A program made the translations under genes and the position numbers. Source: Paenibacillus abyssi (GTDB lineage: Bacteria > Bacillota > Bacilli > Paenibacillales > Paenibacillaceae). From it: a stretch of 64,000 nucleotides of DNA. Positions 1-8,859 of the stretch are shown here, in pieces. A model generated the notes under the pieces. The model worked only from the letters and a program-made list of their open reading frames with translations, searched no databases and had not been told where the DNA came from. Numbering within the stretch: the first letter of the stretch is position 1; each line of letters starts with the position of its first letter. The stretch spans positions 310,001 to 374,000 of the forward strand of contig NZ_BMGR01000002.1 of NCBI RefSeq assembly GCF_014640295.1, given 5' to 3'.

Positions 1-1681
1 GCAGGTTGAGATAATCATACTCCAGTACGACCGTATAACCTTGCATATTGCCTTCCACTAATTGGAGCAGCTGCTCCCTGTATAAGATTCGAACATTTTG
101 GCAGTCCCTTGTTCTGCCCACTTGGCAAAGCTTTATGAGGCGGAAGTCGTCCTGATGATATGCATTTTCGATTTTTCGTTCCATCGCCTTGCTGATGGGA
201 AGTCCGGATTCATCCATAAATTCAATCACCAATTGCTCGTCATCTTCACTAGGCAGCATTCGAATATGAATACCGCCTGCGCAATCCATATGGCAGGTGG
301 CAAGCCGGGATACAGGGGTAGTCACGGCACCGTAATCATACGTGTGGATACCGGAGGCATGCAGTCCAGCCACGAAGGATTCGGCAAGCATGGCGGCAAA
401 CGGAGATGCATCGTGGCCGACGCCAATGGTTGTGCCGATCAACTGCGTTGTACCAAAAGCCATCGCCAGCTTATTCGTAAAGTTCGTCGTCATATCTATG
501 CCGCAGGTGCCTTTGACACCCAATTGCCCGAACAAATTGCGGGAAACCCGCTCCCCGACAATAATGGAGCATTTGACCGATGTATGATCTTCTATGATTT
601 TACCCGGATAAATCTTAATGCCGGCCTGGACGAAGCTTTTCATTCCAATCTGGCTTCCGTCTCCCACGACCGCTTCTTCATCAATCTTAGCTCCGGAACG
701 CAGAACCACGTTGTTACACAAGGTTGCTCCTTTAACCTCAGCACGCCTTTCGATATAATTGTTCTTCCATAAGACAGAACGTTCCAAAGAGACGGAACGG
801 ATGATTCGCGATCCGGCGCCCACAACGGTATATTCGTTCACCTGGGCATCTTCCTCAATGATACAGCCGCTTCCAATATACGCAGGTCCTGTTAATGAGG
901 CGCCGTGATCGATGACTGCGTTATCCCCCGCCCATACTTTAGGCGCGACCTCCACCCCGTGTATGGTGACCTCGACTTTGCCATCCAGCATGTCGAACTG
1001 GGCTTGACGGTATTGGGATAAGTTGCCGATATCCGACCAGTACCCTTCCGCAACATAACCGTACAACGGACGGTGATGCTGCATTAATAACGGAAACAGG
1101 TCTTTGCTGAAATCAAATTCCTGTCCGCGGTCAAAGTACTGAAAAATCTCCGGATCAAGCACATAGATGCCCGTATTTACCGTATCGCTGAATACTTCCC
1201 CCCAGCACGGCTTTTCAAGAAACCGGATAATCTCCCCGTGTTCATCTGTCATGACGACGCCAAATTCCAACGGGCTCTCCACATGCGTCAGCACTAGCGT
1301 AGCCGCCGCTTTCTTATCGTGATGGAAGTCGATCGCTTTCTTCAGATCAAAGTCCGTCAAGGCATCTCCACTGATTACAATAAAGGTTTCGTCCAGAAAC
1401 TCCTCCGCATTCTTCACGCTTCCGGCCGTACCAAGCGGGCAGTCCTCTTCGAAATAATGCAATCGCACGCCGAATTCGGAGCCATCCCCGAAATAATTGC
1501 GGATCACTTCGGGCAAATATTGCACAGTGACAGCGATGTCTCTAATTCCGTGTTTTTTGAGCAGCTCAATTGTATATTCCATTACAGGGCGATCCAACAA
1601 AGGTACCATCGGTTTTGGTGTATTGCTGGTAAGAGGGCGCAAACGGGTCCCCTTTCCACCTGCCATAATTACAGCTTTCAT
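1..1681 (-). CDS. Mannose-1-phosphate guanylyltransferase / phosphomannomutase-like fusion (3' end outside window)
   Basis: The minus-strand frame reads about 560 residues from ATG at 1681 to the window edge without a stop, so the C-terminus is missing. Residues 1-235 are a nucleotidyltransferase domain with the GGKGTRLRP loop near residue 8; it should make a nucleotide-activated sugar (GDP-mannose type) from a sugar 1-phosphate. A left-handed beta-helix with hexapeptide-like repeats follows (about 245-355), then a phosphohexomutase-like domain from about 380. In that domain the usual TASHNP phosphoserine loop is replaced by GGIHIRMLP, so mutase activity is doubtful. The start overlaps the stop of the upstream branching-enzyme gene as ATGA, so the two are translationally coupled. 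Cytoplasmic role in polysaccharide precursor supply is inferred from the neighbours. Sugar specificity cannot be read from the sequence. Confidence 0.85.
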   Translation of the reverse strand, partial: MKAVIMAGGKGTRLRPLTSNTPKPMVPLLDRPVMEYTIELLKKHGIRDIAVTVQYLPEVIRNYFGDGSEFGVRLHYFEEDCPLGTAGSVKNAEEFLDETFIVISGDALTDFDLKKAIDFHHDKKAAATLVLTHVESPLEFGVVMTDEHGEIIRFLEKPCWGEVFSDTVNTGIYVLDPEIFQYFDRGQEFDFSKDLFPLLMQHHRPLYGYVAEGYWSDIGNLSQYRQAQFDMLDGKVEVTIHGVEVAPKVWAGDNAVIDHGASLTGPAYIGSGCIIEEDAQVNEYTVVGAGSRIIRSVSLERSVLWKNNYIERRAEVKGATLCNNVVLRSGAKIDEEAVVGDGSQIGMKSFVQAGIKIYPGKIIEDHTSVKCSIIVGERVSRNLFGQLGVKGTCGIDMTTNFTNKLAMAFGTTQLIGTTIGVGHDASPFAAMLAESFVAGLHASGIHTYDYGAVTTPVSRLATCHMDCAGGIHIRMLPSEDDEQLVIEFMDESGLPISKAMERKIENAYHQDDFRLIKLCQVGRTRDCQNVRILYREQLLQLVEGNMQGYTVVLEYDYLNL

Positions 1682-4551
1682 CGTTCATCCCCCTTAAGTA
1701 CAATATTTTCCCCGGCTGCGGCGAGCTCCCGGTAAAAGAAGCCGCCCGCTCCTCGATCTAACAATTCGTTATACGCTGCGCAAGTTTGCGCTGCAATCCG
1801 TTCCCAGTTATAGACCGTATTCACTTTATGCAGCGCTTTTTGGACCATAGATTGGGCCATCGTTTCCTGCTTCAGCATCTTGATCATATGCTGTGATAAG
1901 GACAAGGCATCTCCCGGAAGCACAGTGAAGCCATCCTCACCGTGGTTGATAATCTCATGCAGTCCGCCTACGCCGGATACAATGACCGGAGCACCGGCCG
2001 CCATCGCTTCCAACGCGACGATCCCGAACGGTTCGTAGTGACTTGGAAATACTGCTGCTGAAGCCATCTGAAGCAGTTGATTCCGCAGCTCATCAGTAAT
2101 AAATCCGGCAAAGAACACTTTGGACTCAATTCCCAGTCCCTTGGCTGTCAGCTGAAGCTCTTCCAGCATCGGCCCTTTCCCGCCGATGATAAATTTGGCT
2201 TCCGGACAGCTTTCCAATACAGCGGGAATACTTTCAAGCAGCGTATGTACACCCTTCTCCCGTACCAGCCGTCCGACGAAAAGAACGATCTTTTCTTGGG
2301 GCATCGCAAAATGCTCTCTAATATCGGCATCTGACTTTTCCGCTTGGAACATCCGCGGATCCACTCCGTTAGGAATAACATCCAGCTTGCCCTGCGGCAG
2401 GCTGAAGAGCTTTACGACTTCATGCTCCATATAACTGCTGCATACAATGACACGCTTCGCTTCATAGGCGAGCTGCCATTCCAAATGGTGAATCGTATGC
2501 TGCTGCTCTGTATACAAGCCCTGGTTGCGCCCATGCTCCGTGGCGTGGATCGTGGCGATCAACGGCAGCTGGAACTTATGCTTGAGCGTTTTCGCAGCTT
2601 GGCACACCAACCAATCATGCGCATGTATAAGATCAAACGGACCGTAACGTGTGATCAAATGATTACAGTAGTCCGTCATTGCCAGATTAAGCTGGAATAT
2701 CCAATCCATAAAACTCAGATCTTTGGCCTGATAGGTCCTCACGCGATGAACGTGAACACCCTGATTGATCTCATAGCTCGGATATCCGTTGACATGCGAG
2801 GTAATGACATGCACCTCTACCCCCAGCAAAACGAGCTTTTGTGACAAGTCATACACATGTCTGGATAAGCCTCCAACCACCATTGGCGGAAACTCCCAGG
2901 ACAGCATGAGCACTTTTAGCCCATTATGTTGTTTTGCTGCGGCAGCAGCCGGCGCTTTATCTGCAGGCCACCCGGACAAGTAGATTCTATAATCGAGATC
3001 AGGAGCAAGTGAATCCCGCTGCTCCACTTCTTTCAGCCATTTTGAATCCAGCGTGTCCTTGATTAGATCATCATATATCCGGCGGAATCTCCCGATATGC
3101 TGTTTGGTCCGCCTAACCGCGTAATCGACCATCGTTCTGGCGTCCATAATAAATGCCCAATCACTGCTTTGCGCAAGGAGCAGCTCTCTCGCCGCTTGAT
3201 TCAAGGCTCTTCGCTTAATACCGGCAGCATCCGGGAAGCGGTCGGCAAGCTCGATCATCTGCTCTTCCATATGATGCAGGTGCCGGTAGATCCATTCGTT
3301 ATATTGTCCGAGCCATACTTCCCCATAACCCCCTCTTCCCCAACTGGAAAAGGTCAGATCACACTGTTGATTTTCCGGATACTCACGCAAATATTCCGCT
3401 GGTGTCACCATCTTGACCGTTTCCTGGTTATCATGAAGCTTGCGGCACAGATTATCGATCCAGAGCGGTCCCTCATACCACCAATGGCCGAAGAGCTCGG
3501 CATCATAAGAGGCGACAATAATCGGTTTGAGGCCCATTTGTCCGCGCAGGTATTCCACCTGTTTCTCCCGGTTAAATATGAAATTGCCCGCATGCCGGGC
3601 CGCTTTCTCCCGCGCCCACTCCGGATGATACAGCTCCTTCGGCTGATCGTTGCCGGTAATGCGGTAATATTTGATCCCTGTATTGTGGCGAATGCCTGAT
3701 GCATGCAAATACGGTTTGAGGTATTCGTAATCCAGATCGTACCCAATATCTTTGTAATACTCCCGATAGTCGTGATCTCCAGGGTATCCCTCCAGCAAAC
3801 TCCATACCTGCTTGGATGTTTCGTGGTCTCTTGCGAATGCGGCCACTCCATGCGGGGTAATAACGGGGGCATAGACGCCGTGGACCGGCTGGGGTCTGGC
3901 GTGCTCCACACTGTGTGTATCGGTAAAGAAAAATGCAATGCCGTACTCATGTAAGATTCGGTCGATTCCTTCGATAAAGCCGCATTCCGGCAGCCATATG
4001 CCCCGGGGCGCTTTCCCTAGATAAGAGGTATGTATACGAACCGCATTCGCAATCTGCGAACGTAAAGCCTGCTCCGTCTTTACGTAAGGCAAGAAGGCAT
4101 GGGTGGCAGAAGAAGTGATCAATTCCAGATGGCCGGAATCCTGGAACCGTTTGAAAGCTGTAATGAGATCCCCATTAAAAGCTTCCGTATAACGCTCTCT
4201 CGTATGAAGAAACCGGATCAGGTACAGGCTTGCAAGCGGGTTGACCTTTTCATCATCCTTCGTCCGCACATTTTCCTGTTCAGCCAGTGAAATCAGATTG
4301 TTCAAATAGCTCAAATATCGTTGCTGCAGCATTGGCTTTGCCAGCATCGACAATAACGTCGGGCTTAACGATAAGGTAATGCGGAAATCAACCCCATCCG
4401 CAGCCAGCCCTTCGAATACATCGAGAAGCGGAATATAGGTTTCCGTGATGGCTTCAAACAACCATCGCTCCTCCATATATTCCTCACTCTCCGGGTGGTG
4501 GATAAACGGTATATGGGCGTGTAAAACGAGTGATAAATACCCTTGTGCCAT
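1678..4551 (-). CDS. GH57 1,4-alpha-glucan branching enzyme fused to GT4 glycosyltransferase
   Basis: 957 residues with two enzymes in one chain. Residues 1-420 are a GH57 barrel: HAHIPFIHHPE near the N-terminus, WLPECG (about 190, nucleophile Glu) and SYDAELFGHWWYEGP (about 355, acid/base Asp). A DUF1957-type helical segment follows to about 540. Residues 560-940 are a GT-B glycosyltransferase of family GT4: SWEFPPMVVGGLSRHV (nucleotide-sugar loop), HAHDWL and the retaining GT4 signature EPFGIVALEAMAAG. The likely role is synthesis and branching of an intracellular glycan such as glycogen. GGGGGAG precedes the ATG. It is flanked by the DUF4912 gene upstream and the nucleotidyltransferase downstream (ATGA overlap), forming a three-gene operon. 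The substrate is not determined by sequence alone. Confidence 0.88.
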   Translation of the reverse strand: MAQGYLSLVLHAHIPFIHHPESEEYMEERWLFEAITETYIPLLDVFEGLAADGVDFRITLSLSPTLLSMLAKPMLQQRYLSYLNNLISLAEQENVRTKDDEKVNPLASLYLIRFLHTRERYTEAFNGDLITAFKRFQDSGHLELITSSATHAFLPYVKTEQALRSQIANAVRIHTSYLGKAPRGIWLPECGFIEGIDRILHEYGIAFFFTDTHSVEHARPQPVHGVYAPVITPHGVAAFARDHETSKQVWSLLEGYPGDHDYREYYKDIGYDLDYEYLKPYLHASGIRHNTGIKYYRITGNDQPKELYHPEWAREKAARHAGNFIFNREKQVEYLRGQMGLKPIIVASYDAELFGHWWYEGPLWIDNLCRKLHDNQETVKMVTPAEYLREYPENQQCDLTFSSWGRGGYGEVWLGQYNEWIYRHLHHMEEQMIELADRFPDAAGIKRRALNQAARELLLAQSSDWAFIMDARTMVDYAVRRTKQHIGRFRRIYDDLIKDTLDSKWLKEVEQRDSLAPDLDYRIYLSGWPADKAPAAAAAKQHNGLKVLMLSWEFPPMVVGGLSRHVYDLSQKLVLLGVEVHVITSHVNGYPSYEINQGVHVHRVRTYQAKDLSFMDWIFQLNLAMTDYCNHLITRYGPFDLIHAHDWLVCQAAKTLKHKFQLPLIATIHATEHGRNQGLYTEQQHTIHHLEWQLAYEAKRVIVCSSYMEHEVVKLFSLPQGKLDVIPNGVDPRMFQAEKSDADIREHFAMPQEKIVLFVGRLVREKGVHTLLESIPAVLESCPEAKFIIGGKGPMLEELQLTAKGLGIESKVFFAGFITDELRNQLLQMASAAVFPSHYEPFGIVALEAMAAGAPVIVSGVGGLHEIINHGEDGFTVLPGDALSLSQHMIKMLKQETMAQSMVQKALHKVNTVYNWERIAAQTCAAYNELLDRGAGGFFYRELAAAGENIVLKGDER

Positions 4552-4568
4552 CTGAGCAGCTCCCCCTT

Positions 4569-5189
4569 CTATTCTGCCTGGATGTATTCAACCGACTGGC
4601 CGGTTTCGGATCTGCCGTGGAGTAGCTCCATTGGTACCCATCTATATTCCCCATCGGTTTGGGGCTCTCTTGGTGGTGTTTTAGCTATATTCGAACGCAG
4701 GATCGTTATGAATCTCCCATCGATTGTGGTTGTCCCGTAATCAACGATATAGGAGCAGCTTTGCGCGACCCCATTAATAATCCAGTTGCTGCTGTCTCCA
4801 TAAATGCCGAAATCCCAATAGCGGTTAAAGTTGTCCCCCGTAAAGTGAACAAATGAGACATCATAGACGCGTAATATTTTGGGCAGGACATTCCAACCGC
4901 AATTCAAATGCTCCTCCACCATGCGGATCCGCTCCGGAGTCAGCTCCCAGTACAAATAGAGAGAATTAGGGTTCCTTGGCAGTGCAGTTAACTGATCCGC
5001 GCCATAGCGCTCGTCAATCAACGTATCCTCCGTCCAGCCGTTCTGCCGATGGCTCGTCTTAGCCGTTTCTGAACTGCGAAATTTCGTTAGATGATACTTC
5101 AGCCTCCCAATCGGCACCCCCAATTGTTCCGCCACTTCCCTTTGCGTTTTCCCGGATTCGAGTAATTTCATGATCGTCGTCATTTCCAA
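4569..5189 (-). CDS. DUF4912 domain protein with N-terminal helix-turn-helix
   Basis: 206 residues. The N-terminus (about 5-45) carries a resolvase/sigma-like helix-turn-helix (GKTQREVAEQLGVPIGRLKY). The rest fits DUF4912: LTALPRNPNSLYLYWELT near residue 75 and a beta-rich region with VYDVSFVHFTGDN and YRVELG-like strands. The start is TTG at 5189, nine bases after GGGAGG; an in-frame ATG lies two codons later. It sits 17 bp upstream of the GH57-GT4 gene on the same strand, so it is probably the first gene of that operon. DUF4912 proteins are often found beside glycan-synthesis genes; the biochemical role is unknown. The helix-turn-helix suggests, but does not prove, a regulatory role. Confidence 0.75.
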   Translation of the reverse strand: MEMTTIMKLLESGKTQREVAEQLGVPIGRLKYHLTKFRSSETAKTSHRQNGWTEDTLIDERYGADQLTALPRNPNSLYLYWELTPERIRMVEEHLNCGWNVLPKILRVYDVSFVHFTGDNFNRYWDFGIYGDSSNWIINGVAQSCSYIVDYGTTTIDGRFITILRSNIAKTPPREPQTDGEYRWVPMELLHGRSETGQSVEYIQAE

Positions 5190-5394
5190 CTAAATAATCC
5201 TCCCATACCAGTATTTTCAGTGTGCCAATGTGATCACGCTGCACTAGTTAAAAGTGTACAACAACCGATTTGATAAGTTTGCCGAAACCCGTCTGCGGGA
5301 TTTTCCGTTTTTTTGTAATAATTTATTGGCGAATTTTTCACATTCAAGGCGTTGGAGCGCTTTCATTTATAAGTTGTCTCACGGGGTTTGGCGA

Positions 5395-5627
5395 ATTTAA
5401 ATGATATGCGGTGGAACGTCCGGTTCCGGCAGGGGAAACGCCTCGATCATTCGACATCTGCCTTTGAGAGCACCCTGCCTGTTTTTTCTTTGCGCTGCAT
5501 CCGTACAAGCGTTCTCCGAATGAACAACCGATTAACTGCATCATTGACAATGCGGACAAGATGTCCCGCGGGAACAAAAATGAAAAAGGGGTGTCCCCTA
5601 AGTCACCTCGGTGACTTAGGGGACACC
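5395..5627 (-). mobile_element. Degenerate IS1182-like transposase remnant
   Basis: The gap 5190-5695 holds no intact gene. On the minus strand 5577-5520 reads VPAGHLVRIVNDAVNRLF, matching the N-terminal block of IS1182-family transposases (compare PENHLVRVINDAVNRL at 53.4 kb in this window). Further on, near 5400-5440, GTGRSTAYHL resembles the PGGGRxxYHPKM block, but the frame between is broken. A near-perfect palindrome at 5587-5628 next to it resembles two fused terminal repeats. The element is inactive and internally deleted. The rest of the gap (5190-5394) holds the promoter side of the DUF4912 gene and a T-rich stretch near 5300; I see nothing else there. Confidence 0.6.
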
Positions 5628-5628
5628 C
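5587..5628. repeat. 42-nt palindrome built from two head-to-head IS-end-like arms
   Basis: The arm GGGGTGTCCCCTAAGTCACC is followed, after the two bases TC, by its exact reverse complement. The arm resembles the IS1182-type end GGGGCTGTCCCATAAGTC seen at 53695-53712 in this window, so this may be two terminal repeats joined by deletion of the element body. It could also act as a strong hairpin in RNA from either strand; it is not followed by a good T-tract on either side. Confidence 0.75.
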
Positions 5629-5695
5629 CCATGTTTAGGCTAAGCGGTATGGCTACTGAAGCGTTTACATCCTTGAATAACTAAGAGACCTGCAG

Positions 5696-6691
5696 CTACA
5701 ATTTCTCGCCCAGGGTTACGGCCCGCTTCACAGCCGGATTGGCGAGGTATGCCGGATAACGGCCTGACAGCACGTCTACAATGTTTTGGGCAACCTTCCG
5801 TTTCAGCTCCTGCTCCGATTCTTCGGAATACCAGGCCGCATGCGGGCTCAAGATGACCTGCTCCATGCCAAGCAGCGGATTGTCCCCGGCGATCGGCTCC
5901 TGCTCCAGCACATCCAGTGCGGCACCGGCGATTTGCGAGGTCTGCAGTGCATGGATTAAAGCCTTTTCATCAATAACCGGGCCCCGGGACGTATTAATGA
6001 TGACAGCCTCCGGCTTCATCCGGCTGAACTCCCCCTCCCCGATCAGCCCCTCGGTGGACTTCATTAAAGGCGCATGGACGGATATGTAATCCGACATTTG
6101 ACATAAAGTATCGAGATCGACGGGCTCGACGTTATATTCTGCTGCCAGCTCCTCAGACATAAACGGATCATAGGCCACAACCTTTAAGCCTAATGCCTGG
6201 GCCTTCAGGCAAAGATTTTGCGGGATCTTTCCGAACCCTACTAATCCCAGCACCCGATCCCTTAAACGATAGATCGGCACCGCCTTTTTATATTCCCAGA
6301 CGCCAGCTTTCACATATCTGTCCAGCAGCGATACTTTCCGCGCGGAAGTAAGCAGAAGGGACAAAGCATGATCCGCAACTTCATCAAGGCAGTAGTCGGT
6401 GCAGTTGGATACTACAATCCCTTTTTCGGTCGCCGCATCCAAGTCAATCGTATTGACGCCGACGCCATAACGGGAAATGACCTTACAGTTCTTCAAGCTC
6501 TCAATCACTTTCCTCGTTATCGGAGCATATTGGTTCAATATCCCGTCCGCATGTTCCGCAGCGCGGATGACCTCTTCCTCGGTACGGCATTGCGCTTTAA
6601 TAAACTCCACATCCAGCTGCTTGAGAATGTCCTCTTCAATCTGCAAGCTTGCATATTCATAATCGGTAATCACAACGTTGTACTTCGCCAA
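5696..6691 (-). CDS. D-isomer specific 2-hydroxyacid dehydrogenase (CtBP-like)
   Basis: 331 residues from TTG at 6691, eight bases after GGAGGAGG; the alternative upstream ATG codons (6718) overlap that ribosome binding site and are less likely. The catalytic domain surrounds a Rossmann domain with LGLVGFGKIPQNLCLKA (NAD loop, about 140-160). Active-site positions are visible: Arg in INTSRGPVIDE, Glu in EQEPIAGDNPL and His in LSPHAAWYSEES. The enzyme should interconvert a 2-oxoacid and a D-2-hydroxyacid with NAD(H). It lies downstream of the HpaB operon but behind a terminator at 6761-6789, so it may be only partly cotranscribed. The substrate is unknown; a step late in the neighbouring catabolic pathway is a guess. 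Confidence 0.85.
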   Translation of the reverse strand: MAKYNVVITDYEYASLQIEEDILKQLDVEFIKAQCRTEEEVIRAAEHADGILNQYAPITRKVIESLKNCKVISRYGVGVNTIDLDAATEKGIVVSNCTDYCLDEVADHALSLLLTSARKVSLLDRYVKAGVWEYKKAVPIYRLRDRVLGLVGFGKIPQNLCLKAQALGLKVVAYDPFMSEELAAEYNVEPVDLDTLCQMSDYISVHAPLMKSTEGLIGEGEFSRMKPEAVIINTSRGPVIDEKALIHALQTSQIAGAALDVLEQEPIAGDNPLLGMEQVILSPHAAWYSEESEQELKRKVAQNIVDVLSGRYPAYLANPAVKRAVTLGEKL

Positions 6692-6760
6692 CAGGCTTCC
6701 CTCCTCCATGAGCATCAAAATTCCAATACTAGGAACAGTGTACCTTCTTCTTCCAACAAT

Positions 6761-6789
6761 GAAAAGACCAATACCTTATCCGGTATTGG
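6761..6789 (-). terminator. Intrinsic terminator after the isochorismatase gene
   Basis: On the minus strand CCAATACC-GGATAA-GGTATTGG is followed by TCTTTTC. It separates the upstream four-gene operon from the dehydrogenase gene. Confidence 0.65.
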
Positions 6790-6848
6790 CCAATAAATGC
6801 ATTTATTTGCTTGTGGTTCCTGCACTACCCTGTAAGACGCCGCCCTTC

Positions 6849-7673
6849 CTATGCTTGCCGCAGCAGCCTTGCATCGTCCGCGTTATTCTTCAATTCTGCT
6901 CTCGCTTGTACAGCCTCTTGATACAGCGCATCTCCATCCTTGAGCGCACTGGCAATCCGTTCGCCCGGCATGACGCGCCCAAAGCCTCTTCTCATCGTCC
7001 GCAACGTCGCTTCATGCGCGAGCGCGCTGTCCGTTGCATTGATATCTTCGCCAAACACGATATTGTAATTCAAGAAGTAACCGGTACGGGCCGTCGACTC
7101 GCAGCAGAAGTTTGTTAACGTCCCGGAGATGATAAGCGTTTTGACCCCTAAATTACGCAATACATAGTCCAAATCGGTTCCGGAGAATGAGCAGTACGCA
7201 TGCTTTGTCCGGATGACCCGCTCGCCCGGCAGAGGATAGATGCCGCTGTAGATATCTGCACCCGGCGTGCCTTCTTTGATCGCCCCGTTCTTGATCGGCT
7301 CCCAAAATTCATAGAACCCATGATTGCAATCTTCTGCGATATTATGTGCGGTGAAGATAACCGGCACGCCTTGCTCTCTGCACGCCTCAATCATTTTTTT
7401 CATGCGGGGGACCATACGGTAGGCTTCCGGAACGGCCATAGGGTGGGATGGATTAACGAAATCCTCCTGCATATCGATAACCAGCAGCGCGCACTCTTCC
7501 TTCTTAATCTCGAAGGTCCAATGTTTGTCCGTGTTGTAATCTCTCTCCGCAAATTCGATAAACTCTTTCTCCCCCGAAAATACACCTTTAGACTCTAACT
7601 GCTCTGGCGTCAGCAGCTCTTCCTCTGTACGGTTATACATGCTCAAGAAATCCGACACTACTTTGCTTGTCAT
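6849..7673 (-). CDS. Isochorismatase-fold cysteine hydrolase
   Basis: 274 residues from ATG at 7673, preceded by AAGGAGG; in-frame ATGs further upstream lack a ribosome binding site. The cysteine-hydrolase triad is complete: Asp in LLVIDMQEDF (about 65), Lys in RTKHAYCSFSGTDL (about 160) and Cys in GTLTNFCCESTA (about 190). An N-terminal extension of about 55 residues precedes the domain. Members cleave isochorismate, nicotinamide, ureido acids or maleamate; which of these cannot be told here. It is the last gene of the minus-strand operon after hpaB-type, DUF2848 and cupin genes, so hydrolysis of an amide or carbamate produced in that pathway is a reasonable inference. Confidence 0.82.
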   Translation of the reverse strand: MTSKVVSDFLSMYNRTEEELLTPEQLESKGVFSGEKEFIEFAERDYNTDKHWTFEIKKEECALLVIDMQEDFVNPSHPMAVPEAYRMVPRMKKMIEACREQGVPVIFTAHNIAEDCNHGFYEFWEPIKNGAIKEGTPGADIYSGIYPLPGERVIRTKHAYCSFSGTDLDYVLRNLGVKTLIISGTLTNFCCESTARTGYFLNYNIVFGEDINATDSALAHEATLRTMRRGFGRVMPGERIASALKDGDALYQEAVQARAELKNNADDARLLRQA

Positions 7674-7778
7674 TTTCAACATCCTCCTTGGCTTGCTTAT
7701 TTTATAATGCCGCAGAGACCGTTCCTGCTTCTTCTCCACGACAATTATTCCGGGTTTTTAAAGTCTGATGCCTTTGAA

Positions 7779-8129
7779 TTATTGCCCCTTTGCGTAATAC
7801 CTCACTTCAAATGTTTTGCAGCCATCCGGCGATTTCCAAGGCCCGTGCTCCATGCCAGGCGGCCTGCAGGCGACCATGCCGGCAGTGAACTCCCGGTTCA
7901 ACGTCAGGTCGATAATCGAGCCTTCAATAATATACAGCTCCTCCCAAAAATCATGGATCTGCACACCATTGGGGCTCGTATCCGTGCCAGGAGCGAAGAT
8001 GAGAATTCTCGTGGCCGCTCCCGTCTCCGGGTCATGCGCGATCACACGTTCCGACAGTCCTTCCACCTTGGAAAACGGCACTTCTTCAAACAGCTTATAA
8101 TCCATAAACTCCAGTTCCGGTTTTGCCAT
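7779..8129 (-). CDS. Small cupin-domain protein (ChrR-like)
   Basis: 116 residues from ATG at 8129 behind GAGGAGG. A single beta-barrel cupin: IHDFWEELYIIEGSI holds the His and Glu positions of cupin motif 1 and GMEHGPWKSPDG the His of motif 2. Its 5' end overlaps the 3' end of the DUF2848 gene by 35 bp, showing tight coupling. Small cupins in catabolic operons can be dioxygenases, isomerases or metal-dependent decarboxylases, or can be non-enzymatic; nothing here decides. Confidence 0.7.
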   Translation of the reverse strand: MAKPELEFMDYKLFEEVPFSKVEGLSERVIAHDPETGAATRILIFAPGTDTSPNGVQIHDFWEELYIIEGSIIDLTLNREFTAGMVACRPPGMEHGPWKSPDGCKTFEVRYYAKGQ

Positions 8130-8859
8130 ATTGCTCTTCCTCCTCTGCATCCTTCAGCAGCTTTGTCTCATAGGTAAATGTTATTTTTCTGTCGTTCTTG
8201 CGATCAAACAGCTCCGCCTTAAATGTGCCTCCAAAGTGGAACGTCTCCCTTCTCAGCGGAAGCGTTCCGCAATAGAGCGCCATATTGGAGCTCAAATATC
8301 CCCGCTTGGCTACAAGATCAAGCAGATGCTCAGGACCCAGGAAAGCACCTAATGATCCGCTTTGGTATACGGTCTCCACGCCATTCTCCTGAACCCAGCT
8401 TTTCAGCTCAATCTCATCCCAGTGCTTCATGATCGAATCCAGGGTCCACAATTGTTTTGAGATGATCTTTGCGCAGACCTGCTTAGATTTTTGGACGGAT
8501 ACCGTCTCTAGCACCCGGTCCGTATGGTCGCTGCCAAGGCCGATATACCATACTCCGTTGATGTCGAGCAGGACCACCTCCGCCTCCCCGCTGCTATCGT
8601 TGCGCACAACGCGCATGCTCTCCGAGGTTTGCAGCAGCTCAGGCGAGAGATCATACAGCATCGGCACCTGCTTAGGAGCGGGTACGCCCAGCGTTTCAAG
8701 CTCTTGGATATGCTTGCGTACAGATGCCTGATCCTTCCCTGTATAACCGGCGATGACCAATCGCTCAGGCGCCCAGTTGATGGTCCTTCCTTCGCATTGA
8801 AACTCCATCTCGGCAATCACACCCTCTCTTGATGTATCGATTAAAGTATCCTTATCCAC
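8095..8859 (-). CDS. DUF2848 family protein (fumarylacetoacetase-like fold)
   Basis: 254 residues. The start is GTG at 8859, overlapping the TAA stop of the HpaB gene as GTGGATAA. Family-typical segments: RLVIAGYTGKDQASVRKHI near residue 35, EVVLLDINGVWYIGLGSDHTDR at about 95-118 and YQSGSLGAFLGPEHLL near 165. DUF2848 members are distantly related to fumarylacetoacetate hydrolases and are usually found in catabolic clusters; no activity can be assigned. Its position between a flavin monooxygenase and an isochorismatase-fold hydrolase suggests hydrolysis or isomerisation of a ring-derived intermediate. Confidence 0.75.
   Translation of the reverse strand: MDKDTLIDTSREGVIAEMEFQCEGRTINWAPERLVIAGYTGKDQASVRKHIQELETLGVPAPKQVPMLYDLSPELLQTSESMRVVRNDSSGEAEVVLLDINGVWYIGLGSDHTDRVLETVSVQKSKQVCAKIISKQLWTLDSIMKHWDEIELKSWVQENGVETVYQSGSLGAFLGPEHLLDLVAKRGYLSSNMALYCGTLPLRRETFHFGGTFKAELFDRKNDRKITFTYETKLLKDAEEEEQYGKTGTGVYGL

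Noticed and set aside
98-772. 224-residue plus-strand frame
   Set aside because: Antisense shadow of the nucleotidyltransferase/mutase gene; no ribosome binding site and no recognisable domain, while the minus frame matches a known family.
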